A program made the translations under genes and the position numbers. The notes under the pieces are model-generated. The model had not been told where the DNA came from. It made no database searches and was given only the letters and a program-made list of their open reading frames with translations. Below are positions 1 to 12,167 of a stretch of DNA of 64,000 nt, piece by piece (within the stretch, counting starts at the first letter, position 1; each line of letters begins with the position of its first letter). The stretch is from Colletes latitarsis (taxonomy: Eukaryota > Arthropoda > Insecta > Hymenoptera > Colletidae): positions 30,693,672 to 30,757,671 of the forward strand of contig NC_135134.1 of assembly GCF_051014445.1 (NCBI RefSeq). Reading direction: 5' to 3'.

Positions 1-3000
1 GTTTGAATCACGTAGGAATGTGGTAACACACTGAAGCAGTCAATTAAACCTGGTATCGATCAATATTTTAGAGGATAACACCGGTTAGGTCTGGGTTCGG
101 TCTGGGATTTGCGCGCATATGGCTTATACTTTCGCCTTTTTCGCAAACTTGTTGGCCAGATCCTGGGTATTTTCCGTGTTTGAATCACGCAGGAATGTGG
201 TAACACACTGGAGCAGTCAATTAAACCTGGTTTCGATCAATATTTTAGAGGATAACACCGGTTAGGTCTGGGTTAGGTCTGGGTTATGCCCGCATCTGGC
301 TCATGATTTTGCCTTCTTCGCATACTTGTTGGCCAGATCCTGGGTATTTTCCGTGTTTGAATCACGTAGTAATGTGGTAACACACTGAAGCAGTCAATTA
401 AACCTGGTTTCGATCAATATTCCAGAGGATAACACCGGTTAGGTCTGGGTTAGGTCTGGGTTATGCCCCCATCTGGCTCATGATTTTGCCTTCTTCGCAT
501 ACTTGTTGGCCAGATCCTGGGTTTTTTTCGTGTTTGAATCACGTAGTAATGTGGTAACACACTGAAGCAGTCAATTAAACCTGGTTTCGATCAATATTTT
601 AGAGGATAACACCGGTTAGGTCTGGGTTAGGTCTGGGTTATGCCCGCATCTGGCTCATGATTTTGCCTTCTTCGCATACTTGTTGGCCAGATCCTGGGTT
701 TTTTTCGTGTTTGAATCACGTAGTAATGTGGTAACACACTGAAGCAGTCAATTAAACCTGGTTTCGATCAATATTTTAGAGGATAACACCGGTTAGGTCT
801 GGGTTAGGTCTGTGTTATGCCCGCATCTGGCTCATGATTTTGCCTTCTTCGCATATTTGTTGGCCAGATCCTGGGTTTTTTTCGTGTTTGAATCACGTAG
901 TAATGTGGTAATACACTGAAGCAGTCAATTAAACCTGGTTTCGATCAATATTTTAGAGGATAACACCGGTTAGGTCTGGGTTAGGTCTGGGTTATGCCCG
1001 CATCTGGCTCATGATTTTGCCTTCTTCGCATACTTGTTGGCCAGATCCTGGGTTTTTTTCGTGTTTGAATCACGTAGTAATGTGGTGACACACTGAAGCA
1101 GTCAATTAAACCTGGTTTCGATCAATATTTTAGAGGATAACACCGGTTAGGCCTGGGTTAGGTCTGGGTTATGCCCGCATCTGGCTCATGATTTTGCCTT
1201 CATCGCATACTTGTTGGCCAGATCCTGGGTTTTTTTCGTGTTTGAATCACGTAGTAATGTGGTAACACACTGAAGCAGTCAATTGAACCTGGTTTCGATC
1301 AATATTTTAGAGGATAACACCGGATAGGTCTGGGTTAGGTCTGGGTTATGCCCGCATCTGGCTCATGATTTTGCCTTCATCGCATACTTGTTGGCCAGAT
1401 CCTGGGTTTTTTCCGTGTTTGAATCACGTAGTAATGTGGTAACTCACTGACGCAGTCAATTAAACCTGGTTTCGATCAATATTTCAGAGGATAACACCGG
1501 TTAGGTCTGGGTTAGGTCTGGGTTATGCCCGCATCTGGCTCATGATTTTGCCTTCTTCGCATACTTGTTGGCCAGATGCTGGGTTTTTTTCGTGTTTGAG
1601 TCACGTAGTAATGTGGTAACACACTGAAGCAGTCAAATAAACCTGGTTTCGATCAATATTTTAGAGGATAACACCGGTTAGGTCTGGGTTAGGTCTGGGT
1701 TATGCCCGCATCTGGCTCATGATTTTGCCTTCTTCGCATACTTGTTGGCCAGATCCTGGGTATTTTCCGTGTTTGAATCACGTAGGAATGTGGTAACACA
1801 CTGAAGCAGTCAATTAAACCTGGTTTCGATCAATATTTTAGAGGATAACACCGGTTAGGTCTGGGTTCGGTCTGGGATTTGCGCGCATATGGCTTATACT
1901 TTCGCCTTTTTCGCAAACTTGTTGGCCAGATCCTGGGTATTTTCCGTGTTTGAATCACGCAGGAATGTGGTAACACACTGGAGCAGTCAATTAAACCTGG
2001 TTTCGATCAATATTTTAGAGGATAACACCGGTTAGGTCTGGGTTAGGTCTGGGTTATGCCCGCATCTGGCTCATGATTTTGCCTTCTTCGCATACTTGTT
2101 GGCCAGATCCTGGGTATTTTCCGTGTTTGAATCACGTAGTAATGTGGTAACACACTGAAGCAGTCAATTAAACCTGGTTTCGATCAATATTCCAGAGGAT
2201 AACACCGGTTAGGTCTGGGTTAGGTCTGGGTTATGCCCCCATCTGGCTCATGATTTTGCCTTCTTCGCATACTTGTTGGCCAGATCCTGGGTTTTTTTCG
2301 TGTTTGAATCACGTAGTAATGTGGTAACACACTGAAGCAGTCAATTAAACCTGGTTTCGATCAATATTTTAGAGGATAACACCGGTTAGGTCTGGGTTAG
2401 GTCTGGGTTATGCCCGCATCTGGCTCATGATTTTGCCTTCTTCGCATACTTGTTGGCCAGATCCTGGGTTTTTTTCGTGTTTGAATCACGTAGTAATGTG
2501 GTAACACACTGAAGCAGTCAATTAAACCTGGTTTCGATCAATATTTTAGAGGATAACACCGGTTAGGTCTGGGTTAGGTCTGGGTTACGCCCGCATCTGG
2601 CTCATGATTTTGCCTTCATCGCATACTTGTTGGCCAGATCCTGGGTTTTTTCCGTGTTTGAATCACGTAGTAATGTGGTAACACACTGAAGCAGTCAATT
2701 AAACCTGGTTTCGATCAATATTTCAGAGGATAACGCCGGTTAGGTCTGGGTTAGGTCTGGGAAATGCGCGCATCTGGCTCATGATTTTGCCTTCTTCGCA
2801 TACTTGTTGGCCAGATCCTGGGTATTTCCCGCGTTTGAATCACGTAGTAATGTGGTAACACACTGAAGCAGTCAATTAAACCTGGTTTCGATCAATATTT
2901 CAGAGGATAACACCGGTTAGGTCTGGGTTAGGTCTGTGTTATGCCCGCATCTGGCTCATGATTTTGCCTTCTTCGCATATTTGTTGGCCAGATCCTGGGT

Positions 3001-4250
3001 TTTTTTCGTGTTTGAATCACGTAGTAATGTGGTAATACACTGAAGCAGTCAATTAAACCTGGTTTCGATCAATATTTTAGAGGATAACACCGGTTAGGTC
3101 TGGGTTAGGTCTGGGTTATTCCCGCATCTGGCTCATGATTTTGCCTTCTTCGCATACTTGTTGGCCAGATCCTGGGTTTTTTTCGTGTTTGAATCACGTA
3201 GTAATGTGGTGACACACTGAAGCAGTCAATTAAACCTGGTTTCGATCAATATTTTAGAGGATAACACCGGTTAGGCCTGGGTTAGGTCTGGGTTATGCCC
3301 GCATCTGGCTCATGATTTTGCCTTCATCGCATACTTGTTGGCCAGATCCTGGGTTTTTTTCGTGTTTGAATCACGTAGTAATGTGGTAACACACTGAAGC
3401 AGTCAATTGAACCTGGTTTCGATCAATATTTTAGAGGATAACACCGGATAGGTCTGGGTTAGGTCTGGGTTATGCCCGCATCTGGCTCATGATTTTGCCT
3501 TCATCGCATACTTGTTGGCCAGATCCTGGGTTTTTTCCGTGTTTGAATCACGTAGTAATGTGGTAACTCACTGAAGCAGTCAATTAAACCTGGTTTCGAT
3601 CAATATTTCAGAGGATAACACCGGTTAGGTCTGGGTTAGGTCTGGGTTATGCCCGCATCTGGCTCATGATTTTGCCTTCTTCGCATACTTGTTGGCCAGA
3701 TCCTGGGTTTTTTTCGTGTTTGAATCACGTAGGAATGTGGTAACACACTGAAGCAGTCAATTAAACCTGGTTTCGATCAATATTTCAGAGGATAACACCG
3801 GTTAGGTCTGGGTTAGGTCTGGGTTATGCCCGCATCTGGCTCATGATTTTGCCTTCTTCGCATACTTGTTGGCCAGATCCTGGGTTTTTTTCGTGTTTGA
3901 ATCACGTAGGAATGTGGTAACACACAGAAGCAGTCAATTAAACCTGGTTTCGATCAATATTTTAGAGGATAACACCGGCTAGGTCTGGGTTAGGTCTGGG
4001 TTATGCCCGCATCTGGCTCATGATTTTGCCTTCATCGCATACTTGTTGGCCAGATCCGGGGTTTTTTCCGTGTTTGAATCACGTAGTAATGTGGTAACTC
4101 ACTGACGCAGTCAATTAAACCTGGTTTCGATCAATATTTCAGAGGATAACACCGGTTAGGTCTGGGTTAGGTCTGGGTTATGCCCGCATCTGGCTCATGA
4201 TTTTGCCTTCTTCGCATACTTGTTGGCCAGATGCTGGGTTTTTTTCGTGT
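1..4250 (+). repeat. Local 10- to 15-monomer duplication at the array start
   Basis: The monomer with TTCGGTCTGGGATTTGCG followed by the CACGCAGG monomer occurs near bases 1-182 and again at 1771-1952, exactly 1770 bp (10 monomers) apart. Later private variants (for example GGTCTGTGTT at 807 and 2931) are 2124 bp apart (12 monomers). The second copy has further monomers carrying CACACAGAAG and CCGGCTAGG before the shared CTGACGCAG monomer. The copies therefore differ by insertion or loss of whole monomers, as expected from unequal exchange in register. Boundaries are approximate. Confidence 0.8.
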
Positions 4251-7200
4251 TTGAGTCACGTAGTAATGTGGTAACACACTGAAGCAGTCAAATAAACCTG
4301 GTTTCGATCAATATTTTAGAGGATAACACCGGTTAGGTCTGGGTTAGGTCTGGGTTATGCCCGCATCTGGCTCATGATTTTGCCTTCTTCGCATACTTGT
4401 TGGCCAGATCCTGGGTATTTTCCGTGTTTGAATCACGTAGTAATGTGGTAATACACTGAAGCAGTCAATTAAACCTGGTTTCGATCAATATTTTAGAGGA
4501 TAACACCGGTTAGGTCTGGGTTAGGTCTGGGTTATGCCCGCATCTGGCTCATGATTTTGCCTTCTTCGCATACTTGTTGGCCAGATCCTGGGTATTTTCC
4601 GTGTTTGAATCACGTAGTAATGTGGTAACACACTGAAGCAGTCAATTAAACCTGGTTTCGATCAATATTTTAGAGGATAACACCGGTTAGGTCTGGGTTA
4701 GGTTTGGGATATGCGCGCATCTGGCTTATGCTTTCGCATTCTCCGCATACTTGTTGGCCAGATCCTGGGTTTTTTCCGTGTTTGAATCACGTAGTAATGT
4801 TGTACCACACTGAGGCAGTCAATTAAACCTGGATTCGGACAGTATTTCAGAGGATAACACCGGTTAGGTCTGGGTTAGGTCTGGGAAATGCGCGCATCTG
4901 GCTTATTCTTTCGCATTCTCCGCATACTTGTTGGCCAGATCCTGGGTATTTTCCGTGTTTGAAACACGTAGTAATGTGGTAACACACTGAAGCAGTCAAT
5001 TAAACCTGGTTTCGATCAATATTTTAGAGGATAACACCGGTTAGGTCTGGGTTAGGTCTGGGTTAGGTCTGGGTTATGCCCGCATCTGGCTCATGATTTT
5101 GCCTTCATCGCATACTTGTTGGCCAGATCCTGGGTTTTTTCCGTGTGTGAATCACGTAGTAATGTGGTAACTCACTGAAGCAGTCAGTTAAACCTGGTTT
5201 CGATCAATATTTCAGAGGATAACACCGGTTAGGTCTGGGTTAGGTCTGGGTTATGCCCGCATCTGGCTCATGATTTTGCCTTCTTCGCATACTTGTTGGC
5301 CAGATCCTGGGTTTTTTTCGTGTTTGAATCACGTAGGAAAGTGGTAACACACTGAAGCAGTCAATTAAACCTGGTTTCGATCAATATTTTAGAGGATAAC
5401 ACCGGTTAGGTCTGGGTTAGGTCTGGGTTATGCACGCATCTGGCTCATGATTTTGCCTTCTTCGCATACTTGTTGGCCAGATCCTGGGTTTTTTTCGTGT
5501 TTGAATCACGTAATAATGTGGTAATACACTGAAGCAGTCAATTAAACCTGGTTTCGATCAATATTTTAGAGGATAACACCGGTTAGGTCTGGGTTAGGTC
5601 TGGGTTATGCCCGCATCTGGCTCATGATTTTGCCTTCTTCGCATACTTGTTGGCCAGATCCTGGGTTTTTTTCGTGTTTGAATCACGTAGTAATGTGGTA
5701 ATACACTGAAGCAGTCAATTAAACCTGGTTTCGATCAATATTTTAGAGGATAACGCCGGTTAGGTCTGGGTTAGGTCTGGGAAATGCGCGCATCTGGCTC
5801 ATGATTTTGCCATCTTCGCATACTTGTTGGCAAGATCCTGGGTATTTTCCGTGTTTGAATCACGTAGTAATGTGGTAACACACTGAAGCAGTCAATTAAA
5901 CCTGGTTTCGATCAATATTTTAGAGGATAACACCGGTTAGGTCTGGGTTAGGTCTGGGTTATGCCCGCATCTGGCTCATGATTTTGCCTTCTTCGCATAC
6001 TTGTTGGCCAGATCCTGGGTATTTTCCGTGTTTGAATCACGTAGTAATGTGGTAATACACTGAAGCAGTCAATTAAACCTGGTTTCGATCAATATTTTAG
6101 AGGATAACACCGGTTAGGTCTGGGTTAGGTCTGGGTTATACCCGCATCTGGCTCATGATTTTGCCTTCATCGCATACTTGTTGGCCAGATCCTGGGTTTT
6201 TTCCGTGTTTGAATCACGTAGTAATGTGGTAACACACTGAAGCAGTCTATTAAACCTGGTTTCGATCAATATTTCAGAGCGTAACACCGGTCAGGTCTGG
6301 GTTAGGTCTGGGTTATGCCCGCATCTGGCTCATGATTTTGCCTTCTTCGCATACTTGTTGGCCAGATCCTGGGTTTTTTTCCTGTTTGAATCACGTAGTA
6401 ATGTGGTAATACACTGAAGCAGTCAATTAAACCTGGTTTCGATCAATATTTTAGAGGATAACACCGGTTAGGTCTGGGTTAGGTCTGGGTTATGCCCGCA
6501 TCTGGCTCATGATTTTGCCTTCATCGCATACTTGTTGGCCAGATCCTGGGTTTTTTTCGGGTTTGAATCACGTAGTAATGTGGTACCACACAGAAACAGT
6601 CCACTAAACCTGGATTCGGACAGTATTTAGGAGGATAACACCGGTTAGGTCTGGGTTAGGTCCGGGAAATGCGCGCATCTGGCTCATGATTTTGCCTTCT
6701 TCGCATACTTGTTGGCCAGATCCTGGGTATTTTCCGTGTTTGAATCACGTAGTAATGTGGTAACACACTGAAGCAGTCAATTAAACCTGGTTTCGATCAA
6801 TATTTCAGAGGATAACACCGGTTAGGTCTGGGTTAGGTCTGGGAAATGCGCGCATCTGGCTTATTCTTTCGCATTCTTCGCATACTTGTTGGCCAGATCC
6901 TGGGTATTTTCCGTGTTTGAAACACGTAGTAATGTGGTAACACACTGAACCAGTCAATTAAACCTGGTTTGGATCAATATTTCAGAGGATAACACCGGTT
7001 AGGTCTGGGTTAGGTCTGGGAAATGCGCGCATCTGGCTTATTCTTTCGCATTCTTCGCATACTTGTTGGCCAGATCCTGGGTATTTTCCGTGTTTGAAAC
7101 ACGTAGTAATGTGGTAACACACTGAAGCAGTCAATTAAACCTGGTTTCGATCAATATTTTAGAGGATAACGCCGGTTAGGTCTGGGTTAGGTCTGGGTTA

Positions 7201-10200
7201 TGCCCGCATCTGGCTCATGATTTTGCCTTCTTCGCATACTTGTTGGCCAGATCTTGGGTTTTTTTCGTGTTTGAATCACGTAGTAATGTGGTAACACACT
7301 GAAGCAGTCAATTAAACCTGGTTTCGATGAATATTCCAGAGGATAACACCGGTTAGGTCTGGGTTAGGTCTGGGTTATGCCCCCATCTGGCTCATGATTT
7401 TGCCTTCTTCGCATACTTGTTGGCCAGATCCTGGGTTTTTTCCGTGTTTGAATCACGTAGTAATGTGGTAACTCACTGACGCAGTCAATTAAACCTGGTT
7501 TCGATCAATATTTCAGAGGATAACACCGGTTAGGTCTGGGTTAGGTCTGGGTTATGCCCGCATCTGGCTCATGATTTTGCCTTCTTCGCATACTTGTTGG
7601 CCAGATGCTGGGTTTTTGTCGTGTTTGAGTCACGTAGTAATGTGGTAACACACTGAAGCAGTCAAATAAACCTGGTTTCGATCAATATTTTAGAGGATAA
7701 CACCGGTTAGGTCTGGGTTAGGTCTGGGTTATGCCCGCATCTGGCTCATGATTTTGCCTTCTTCGCATACTTGTTGGCCAGATCCTGGGTATTTTCCGTG
7801 TTTGAATCACGTAGTAATGTGGTAATACACTGAAGCAGTCAATTAAACCTGGTTTCGATCAATATTTTAGAGGATAACACCGGTTAGGTCTGGGTTAGGT
7901 CTGGGTTATGCCCGCATCTGGCTCATGATTTTGCCTTCTTCGCATACTTGTTGGCCAGATCCTGGGTATTTTCCGTGTTTGAATCACGTAGTAATGTGGT
8001 AACACACTGAAGCAGTCAATTAAACCTGGTTTCGATCAATATTTTAGAGGATAACACCGGTTAGGTCTGGGTTAGGTTTGGGATATGCGCGCATCTGGCT
8101 TATGCTTTCGCATTCTCCGCATACTTGTTGGCCAGATCCTGGGTTTTTTCCGTGTTTGAATCACGTAGTAATGTTGTACCACACTGAGGCAGTCAATTAA
8201 ACCTGGATTCGGACAGTATTTCAGAGGATAACACCGGTTAGGTCTGGGTTAGGTCTGGGAAATGCGCGCATCTGGCTTATTCTTTCGCATTCTCCGCATA
8301 CTTGTTGGCCAGATCCTGGGTATTTTCCGTGTTTGAAACACGTAGTAATGTGGTAACACACTGAAGCAGTCAATTAAACCTGGTTTCGATCAATATTTTA
8401 GAGGATAACACCGGTTAGGTCTGGGTTAGGTCTGGGTTATGCCCGCATCTGGCTCATGATTTTGCCTTCATCGCATACTTGTTGGCCAGATCCTGGGTTT
8501 TTTCCGTGTGTGAATCACGTAGTAATGTGGTAACTCACTGAAGCAGTCAGTTAAACCTGGTTTCGATCAATATTTCAGAGGATAACACCGGTTAGGTCTG
8601 GGTTAGGTCTGGGTTATGCCCGCATCTGGCTCATGATTTTGCCTTCTTCGCATACTTGTTGGCCAGATCCTGGGTTTTTTTCGTGTTTGAATCACGTAGG
8701 AAAGTGGTAACACACTGAAGCAGTCAATTAAACCTGGTTTCGATCAATATTTTAGAGGATAACACCGGTTAGGTCTGGGTTAGGTCTGGGTTATGCACGC
8801 ATCTGGCTCATGATTTTGCCTTCTTCGCATACTTGTTGGCCAGATCCTGGGTTTTTTTCGTGTTTGAATCACGTAATAATGTGGTAATACACTGAAGCAG
8901 TCAATTAAACCTGGTTTCGATCAATATTTTAGAGGATAACACCGGTTAGGTCTGGGTTAGGTCTGGGTTATGCCCGCATCTGGCTCATGATTTTGCCTTC
9001 TTCGCATACTTGTTGGCCAGATCCTGGGTTTTTTTCGTGTTTGAATCACGTAGTAATGTGGTAATACACTGAAGCAGTCAATTAAACCTGGTTTCGATCA
9101 ATATTTTAGAGGATAACGCCGGTTAGGTCTGGGTTAGGTCTGGGAAATGCGCGCATCTGGCTCATGATTTTGCCATCTTCGCATACTTGTTGGCAAGATC
9201 CTGGGTATTTTCCGTGTTTGAATCACGTAGTAATGTGGTAACACACTGAAGCAGTCAATTAAACCTGGTTTCGATCAATATTTTAGAGGATAACACCGGT
9301 TAGGTCTGGGTTAGGTCTGGGTTATGCCCGCATCTGGCTCATGATTTTGCCTTCTTCGCATACTTGTTGGCCAGATCCTGGGTATTTTCCGTGTTTGAAT
9401 CACGTAGTAATGTGGTAATACACTGAAGCAGTCAATTAAACCTGGTTTCGTTCAATATTTTAGAGGATAACACCGGTTAGGTCTGGGTTAGGTCTGGGTT
9501 ATACCCGCATCTGGCTCATGATTTTGCCTTCATCGCATACTTGTTGGCCAGATCCTGGGTTTTTTCCGTGTTTGAATCACGTAGTAATGTGGTAACACAC
9601 TGAAGCAGTCTATTAAACCTGGTTTCGATCAATATTTCAGAGCGTAACACCGGTCAGGTCTGGGTTAGGTCTGGGTTATGCCCGCATCTGGCTCATGATT
9701 TTGCCTTCTTCGCATACTTGTTGGCCAGATCCTGGGTTTTTTTCCTGTTTGAATCACGTAGTAATGTGGTAATACACTGAAGCAGTCAATTAAACCTGGT
9801 TTCGATCAATATTTTAGAGGATAACACCGGTTAGGTCTGGGTTAGGTCTGGGTTATGCCCGCATCTGGCTCATGATTTTGCCTTCATCGCATACTTGTTG
9901 GCCAGATCCTGGGTTTTTTTCGGGTTTGAATCACGTAGTAATGTGGTACCACACAGAAACAGTCCACTAAACCTGGATTCGGACAGTATTTAGGAGGATA
10001 ACACCGGTTAGGTCTGGGTTAGGTCCGGGAAATGCGCGCATCTGGCTCATGATTTTGCCTTCTTCGCATACTTGTTGGCCAGATCCTGGGTATTTTCCGT
10101 GTTTGAATCACGTAGTAATGTGGTAACACACTGAAGCAGTCAATTAAACCTGGTTTCGATCAATATTTCAGAGGATAACACCGGTTAGGTCTGGGTTAGG

Positions 10201-10227
10201 TCTGGGAAATGCGCGCATCTGGCTTAT
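4060..10227 (+). repeat. 19-monomer duplicated block pair
   Basis: Copy one spans roughly 4060-6864 and copy two roughly 7434-10227. Shared private variants in the same order include GATGCTGGG, GAGTCACG, GGTTTGGGATATG (4701 and 8075), the TGTGTGAATC monomer, GTAGGAAAGTGG, TTATACCCGC, TCAGAGCGTAACACCGGTC and CAGAAACAGTCCAC. The offset is 3374 bp before 5041 and 3363 bp (19 x 177) after it, because only copy one has the extra 11-mer. Copies diverge just after the GAAATGCGCGC centre of the last shared monomer. Confidence 0.85.
5041..5073 (+). repeat. Telomere-like 11-mer TTAGGTCTGGG, three-copy variant
   Basis: Three perfect adjacent copies of TTAGGTCTGGG, where nearly all other monomers have two. 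This explains why monomers downstream are shifted by exactly 11 bp. The related block 3.4 kb downstream has two copies, so its spacing to this block changes from 3374 to 3363 bp across this point. The 11-mer starts with TTAGG, the insect telomere repeat unit. I recall TTAGGTCTGGG among telomeric motifs reported for some Hymenoptera; that part is from memory. Common degenerate forms of the second copy elsewhere are TTCGGTCTGGG, TTTGGTCTGGG and TTAGGTCCGGG. Confidence 0.93.
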
Positions 10228-12153
10228 ACTTTCGCCTTCTTCGCATACTTGTTGGCCAGATCCTGGGTTTTTTTCGTGTTTCAATCACGTAGGAATGTGG
10301 TAACACACTGAAGCAGTCAATTAAACCTGGTTTCGATCAATATTTTAGAGGATAACACCGGTTAGGTCTGGGTTAGGTCTGGGTTATGCCCGCATCTGGC
10401 TCATGATTTTGCCTTCTTCGCATACTTGTTGGCCAGATCCTGGGTTTTTTTCGTGTTTGAATCACGTAGTAATGTGGTAACACACTGAAGCAGTCAATTA
10501 AACCTGGTTTCGATCAATATTTTAGAGGATAACACCGGTTAGGTCTGGGTTAGGTCTGGGTTATGCCCGCATCTGGCTCATGATTTTGCCTTCATCGCAT
10601 ACTTGTTGGCCAGATCCTGGGTTTTTTCAGTGCTTGAATCACGTAGTAATGTGGTAACTCACTGAAGCAGTCAATTAAACCTGGTTTCGATCAATATTTC
10701 AGAGGATAACACCGGTTAGGTCTGGGTTAGGTCTGGGTTATGCCCGCATCTGGCTCATGATTTTGCCTTCTTCGCATACTTGTTGGCCAGATCCTGGGTT
10801 TTTTTCGTGTTTGAATCACGTAGTAATGTGGTAACACACTGAAGCAGTCAATTAAACCTGGTTTCGATCAATATTTCAGAGGATAACACCGGTTAGGTCT
10901 GGGTTAGGTCTGGGAAATGCGCGCATCTGGCTTATTCTTTCGCATTCTTCGCATACTTGTTGGCCAGATCCTGGGTATTTTCCGTGTTTGAAACACGTAG
11001 TAATGTGGTAACACACTGAACCAGTCAATTAAACCTGGTTTGGATCAATATTTCAGAGGATAACACCGGTTAGGTCTGGGTTAGGTCTGGGAAATGCGCG
11101 CATCTGGCTTATTCTTTCGCATTCTTCGCATACTTGTTGGCCAGATCCTGGGTATTTTCCGTGTTTGAAACACGTAGTAATGTGGTAACACACTGAAGCA
11201 GTCAATTAAACCTGGTTTCGATCAATATTTTAGAGGATAACGCCGGTTAGGTCTGGGTTAGGTCTGGGTTATGCCCGCATCTGGCTCATGATTTTGCCTT
11301 CTTCGCATACTTGTTGGCCAGATCTTGGGTTTTTTTCGTGTTTGAATCACGTAGTAATGTGGTAACACACTGAAGCAGTCAATTAAACCTGGTTTCGATG
11401 AATATTCCAGAGGATAACACCGGTTAGGTCTGGGTTAGGTCTGGGTTATGCCCCCATCTGGCTCATGATTTTGCCTTCTTCGCATACTTGTTGGCCAGAT
11501 CCTGGGTTTTTTTCGTGTTTGAATCACGTAGTAATGTGGTAACACACTGAAGCAGTCAATTAAACCTGGTTTCGATCAATATTTTAGAGGATAACACCGG
11601 TTAGGTCTGGGTTAGGTCTGGGTTATGCCCGCATCTGGCTCATGATTTTGCCTTCTTCGCATACTTGTTGGCCAGATCCTGGGTTTTTTTCGTGTTTGAA
11701 TCACGTAGTAATGTGGTAACACACTGAAGCAGTCAATTAAACCTGGTTTCGATCAATATTTTAGAGGATAACACCGGTTAGGTCTGGGTTAGGTCTGGGA
11801 AATGCGCGCATCTGGCTCATGATTTTGCCTTCTTCGCATACTTGTTGGCCAGATCCTGGGTATTTTCCGTGTTTGAATCACGTAGTAATGTGGTAACACA
11901 CTGAAGCAGTCAATTAAACCTGGTTTCGATCAATATTTTAGAGGATAACACCGGTTAGGTCTGGGTTAGGTCTGGGTTATGCCCGCATCTGGCTCATGAT
12001 TTTGCCTTCTTCGCATACTTGTTGGCCAGGTCCTGGGTTTTTTTCGTGTTTGAATCACGTAGTAATGTGGTAACACAATGAAGCAGTCAATTAAACCTGG
12101 TTTCGATCAATATTTCAGAGGATAACACCGGTTAGGTCTGGGTTAGGTCCGGG

Positions 12154-12167
12154 ATATGCGCGCATAT
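12154..12167. repeat. Perfect palindrome ATATGCGCGCATAT in a monomer subtype
   Basis: A 14-bp perfect inverted repeat with an alternating GCGCGC core, at the monomer centre just after the telomere-like boxes. It occurs only in a minority subtype (also 52557-52570, 53442-53455 and 55035-55048). The common subtype reads TTATGCCCGCATCT and has lost the symmetry. Confidence 0.85.
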
